A stretch of DNA of 5,870 nt from Chryseosolibacter sp966095595. Its GTDB lineage: Bacteria > Bacteroidota > Bacteroidia > Cytophagales > Cyclobacteriaceae. Below, piece by piece: positions 5,635-5,870 of the stretch. A model generated the notes under the pieces. It saw only the letters and a list, made by a program, of their open reading frames with translations, did no database searches and was not told the origin of the DNA. The stretch is taken from assembly GCA_966095595.1 (NCBI GenBank), contig CBHTUB010000393.1:1-5870 (forward strand), written 5' to 3'. Every line of letters starts with the position of its first letter. Position 1 is the stretch's first letter. A program made the position numbers and the translations under genes.

Positions 5635-5870
5635 GAATGATCAGCGGAAACTTCAGGTAAACATAATAATTTTCCTCTCTGCGTTCGCAGCGCATGACAT
5701 GATTGCCGGGGAATAACAATGCCAATCGCTTTTGCACGTTTTGCTGTCCAATTCCGCCAGTGGCGTTTTCTTTTCCATCCATGCCTGTATAGCTATTGTC
5801 AATGATAGCAATAACATGATCTTGCTCAATAGAGAGCTGGATGGTGATCCAGGCCTGTCCGTTGTTGTCC
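5624..5870 (-). CDS. LytS-like sensor histidine kinase, C-terminal part (5' end outside the window)
   Basis: Translating the minus strand from the right edge gives 81 residues ending in a TAA at 5626-5624. They form the end of a GHKL ATPase domain: a beta-strand (WITIQLSIE), a VIAIIDNS segment like the N/G1 box, the glycine-rich GGIGQQNVQKRLALLFPG lid and G2 motif, and a closing YYVYLKFPL strand. This is the C-terminal pattern of LytS/YehU-type kinases of the His_kinase family, which phosphorylate LytTR regulators. The membrane and phospho-acceptor histidine regions lie beyond the right edge. The Leu usual after GIG is Gln here, a minor change. The last 11 bases overlap the start of the response regulator gene. 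The family is assigned from the ATPase end and the partner gene. Confidence 0.88.
   Translation of the reverse strand, partial: DNNGQAWITIQLSIEQDHVIAIIDNSYTGMDGKENATGGIGQQNVQKRLALLFPGNHVMRCERREENYYVYLKFPLIIHGD

Overview
The window looks like a chromosomal stretch from a member of the Bacteroidota, probably of the Cytophagales/Chitinophagales kind. Four things point there. The Crp/Fnr-like regulator has the short form typical of that phylum. A LytTR response regulator follows a LytS-type histidine kinase. Two putative promoters resemble the phylum's TTTG / TAnnTTTG consensus, and Shine-Dalgarno sequences are poor. The left edge carries a short T-rich repeat with a TTTTGGCGACGCAAAA core that I recall from intergenic DNA of these bacteria. 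No species can be named.

Layout, left to right. Positions 1-330 are non-coding apart from the repeat. A Crp/Fnr-family regulator (331-915, minus) is divergent from a beta-carbonic anhydrase gene (1022-1672, plus). The anhydrase is followed after 21 bases by a membrane protein with two tandem dual-specificity-phosphatase-like domains (1694-2794, plus). Next comes a BON-domain protein (2857-3333, plus), which converges on a small TerB-like helical protein (3434-3802, minus). Across a 202-base divergent gap lie a DUF4268 protein (4005-4463, plus) and a cupin (4495-4911, plus). The cupin converges, 6 bases apart, on a two-component operon transcribed leftwards: the 3' end of a LytS-like kinase (5624-5870, running off the window) and a LytTR response regulator (4918-5634), with an 11-base overlap.

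How the genes may work together. The anhydrase and the phosphatase-like protein are probably one transcript, perhaps controlled by the divergent Crp-like regulator. The kinase and regulator form an evident signalling pair. BON, TerB-like, DUF4268 and cupin proteins are small accessory or stress-type genes with no defined pathway here.

The least ordinary item is the membrane phosphatase. Its first domain keeps an HCx5R active-site loop, while its second is a recognisable copy in which the catalytic Cys is His and the Arg is Pro. This is an active/pseudo-enzyme tandem with three N-terminal membrane segments, encoded next to a carbonic anhydrase. No mobile element, CRISPR array, tRNA or rRNA was seen.
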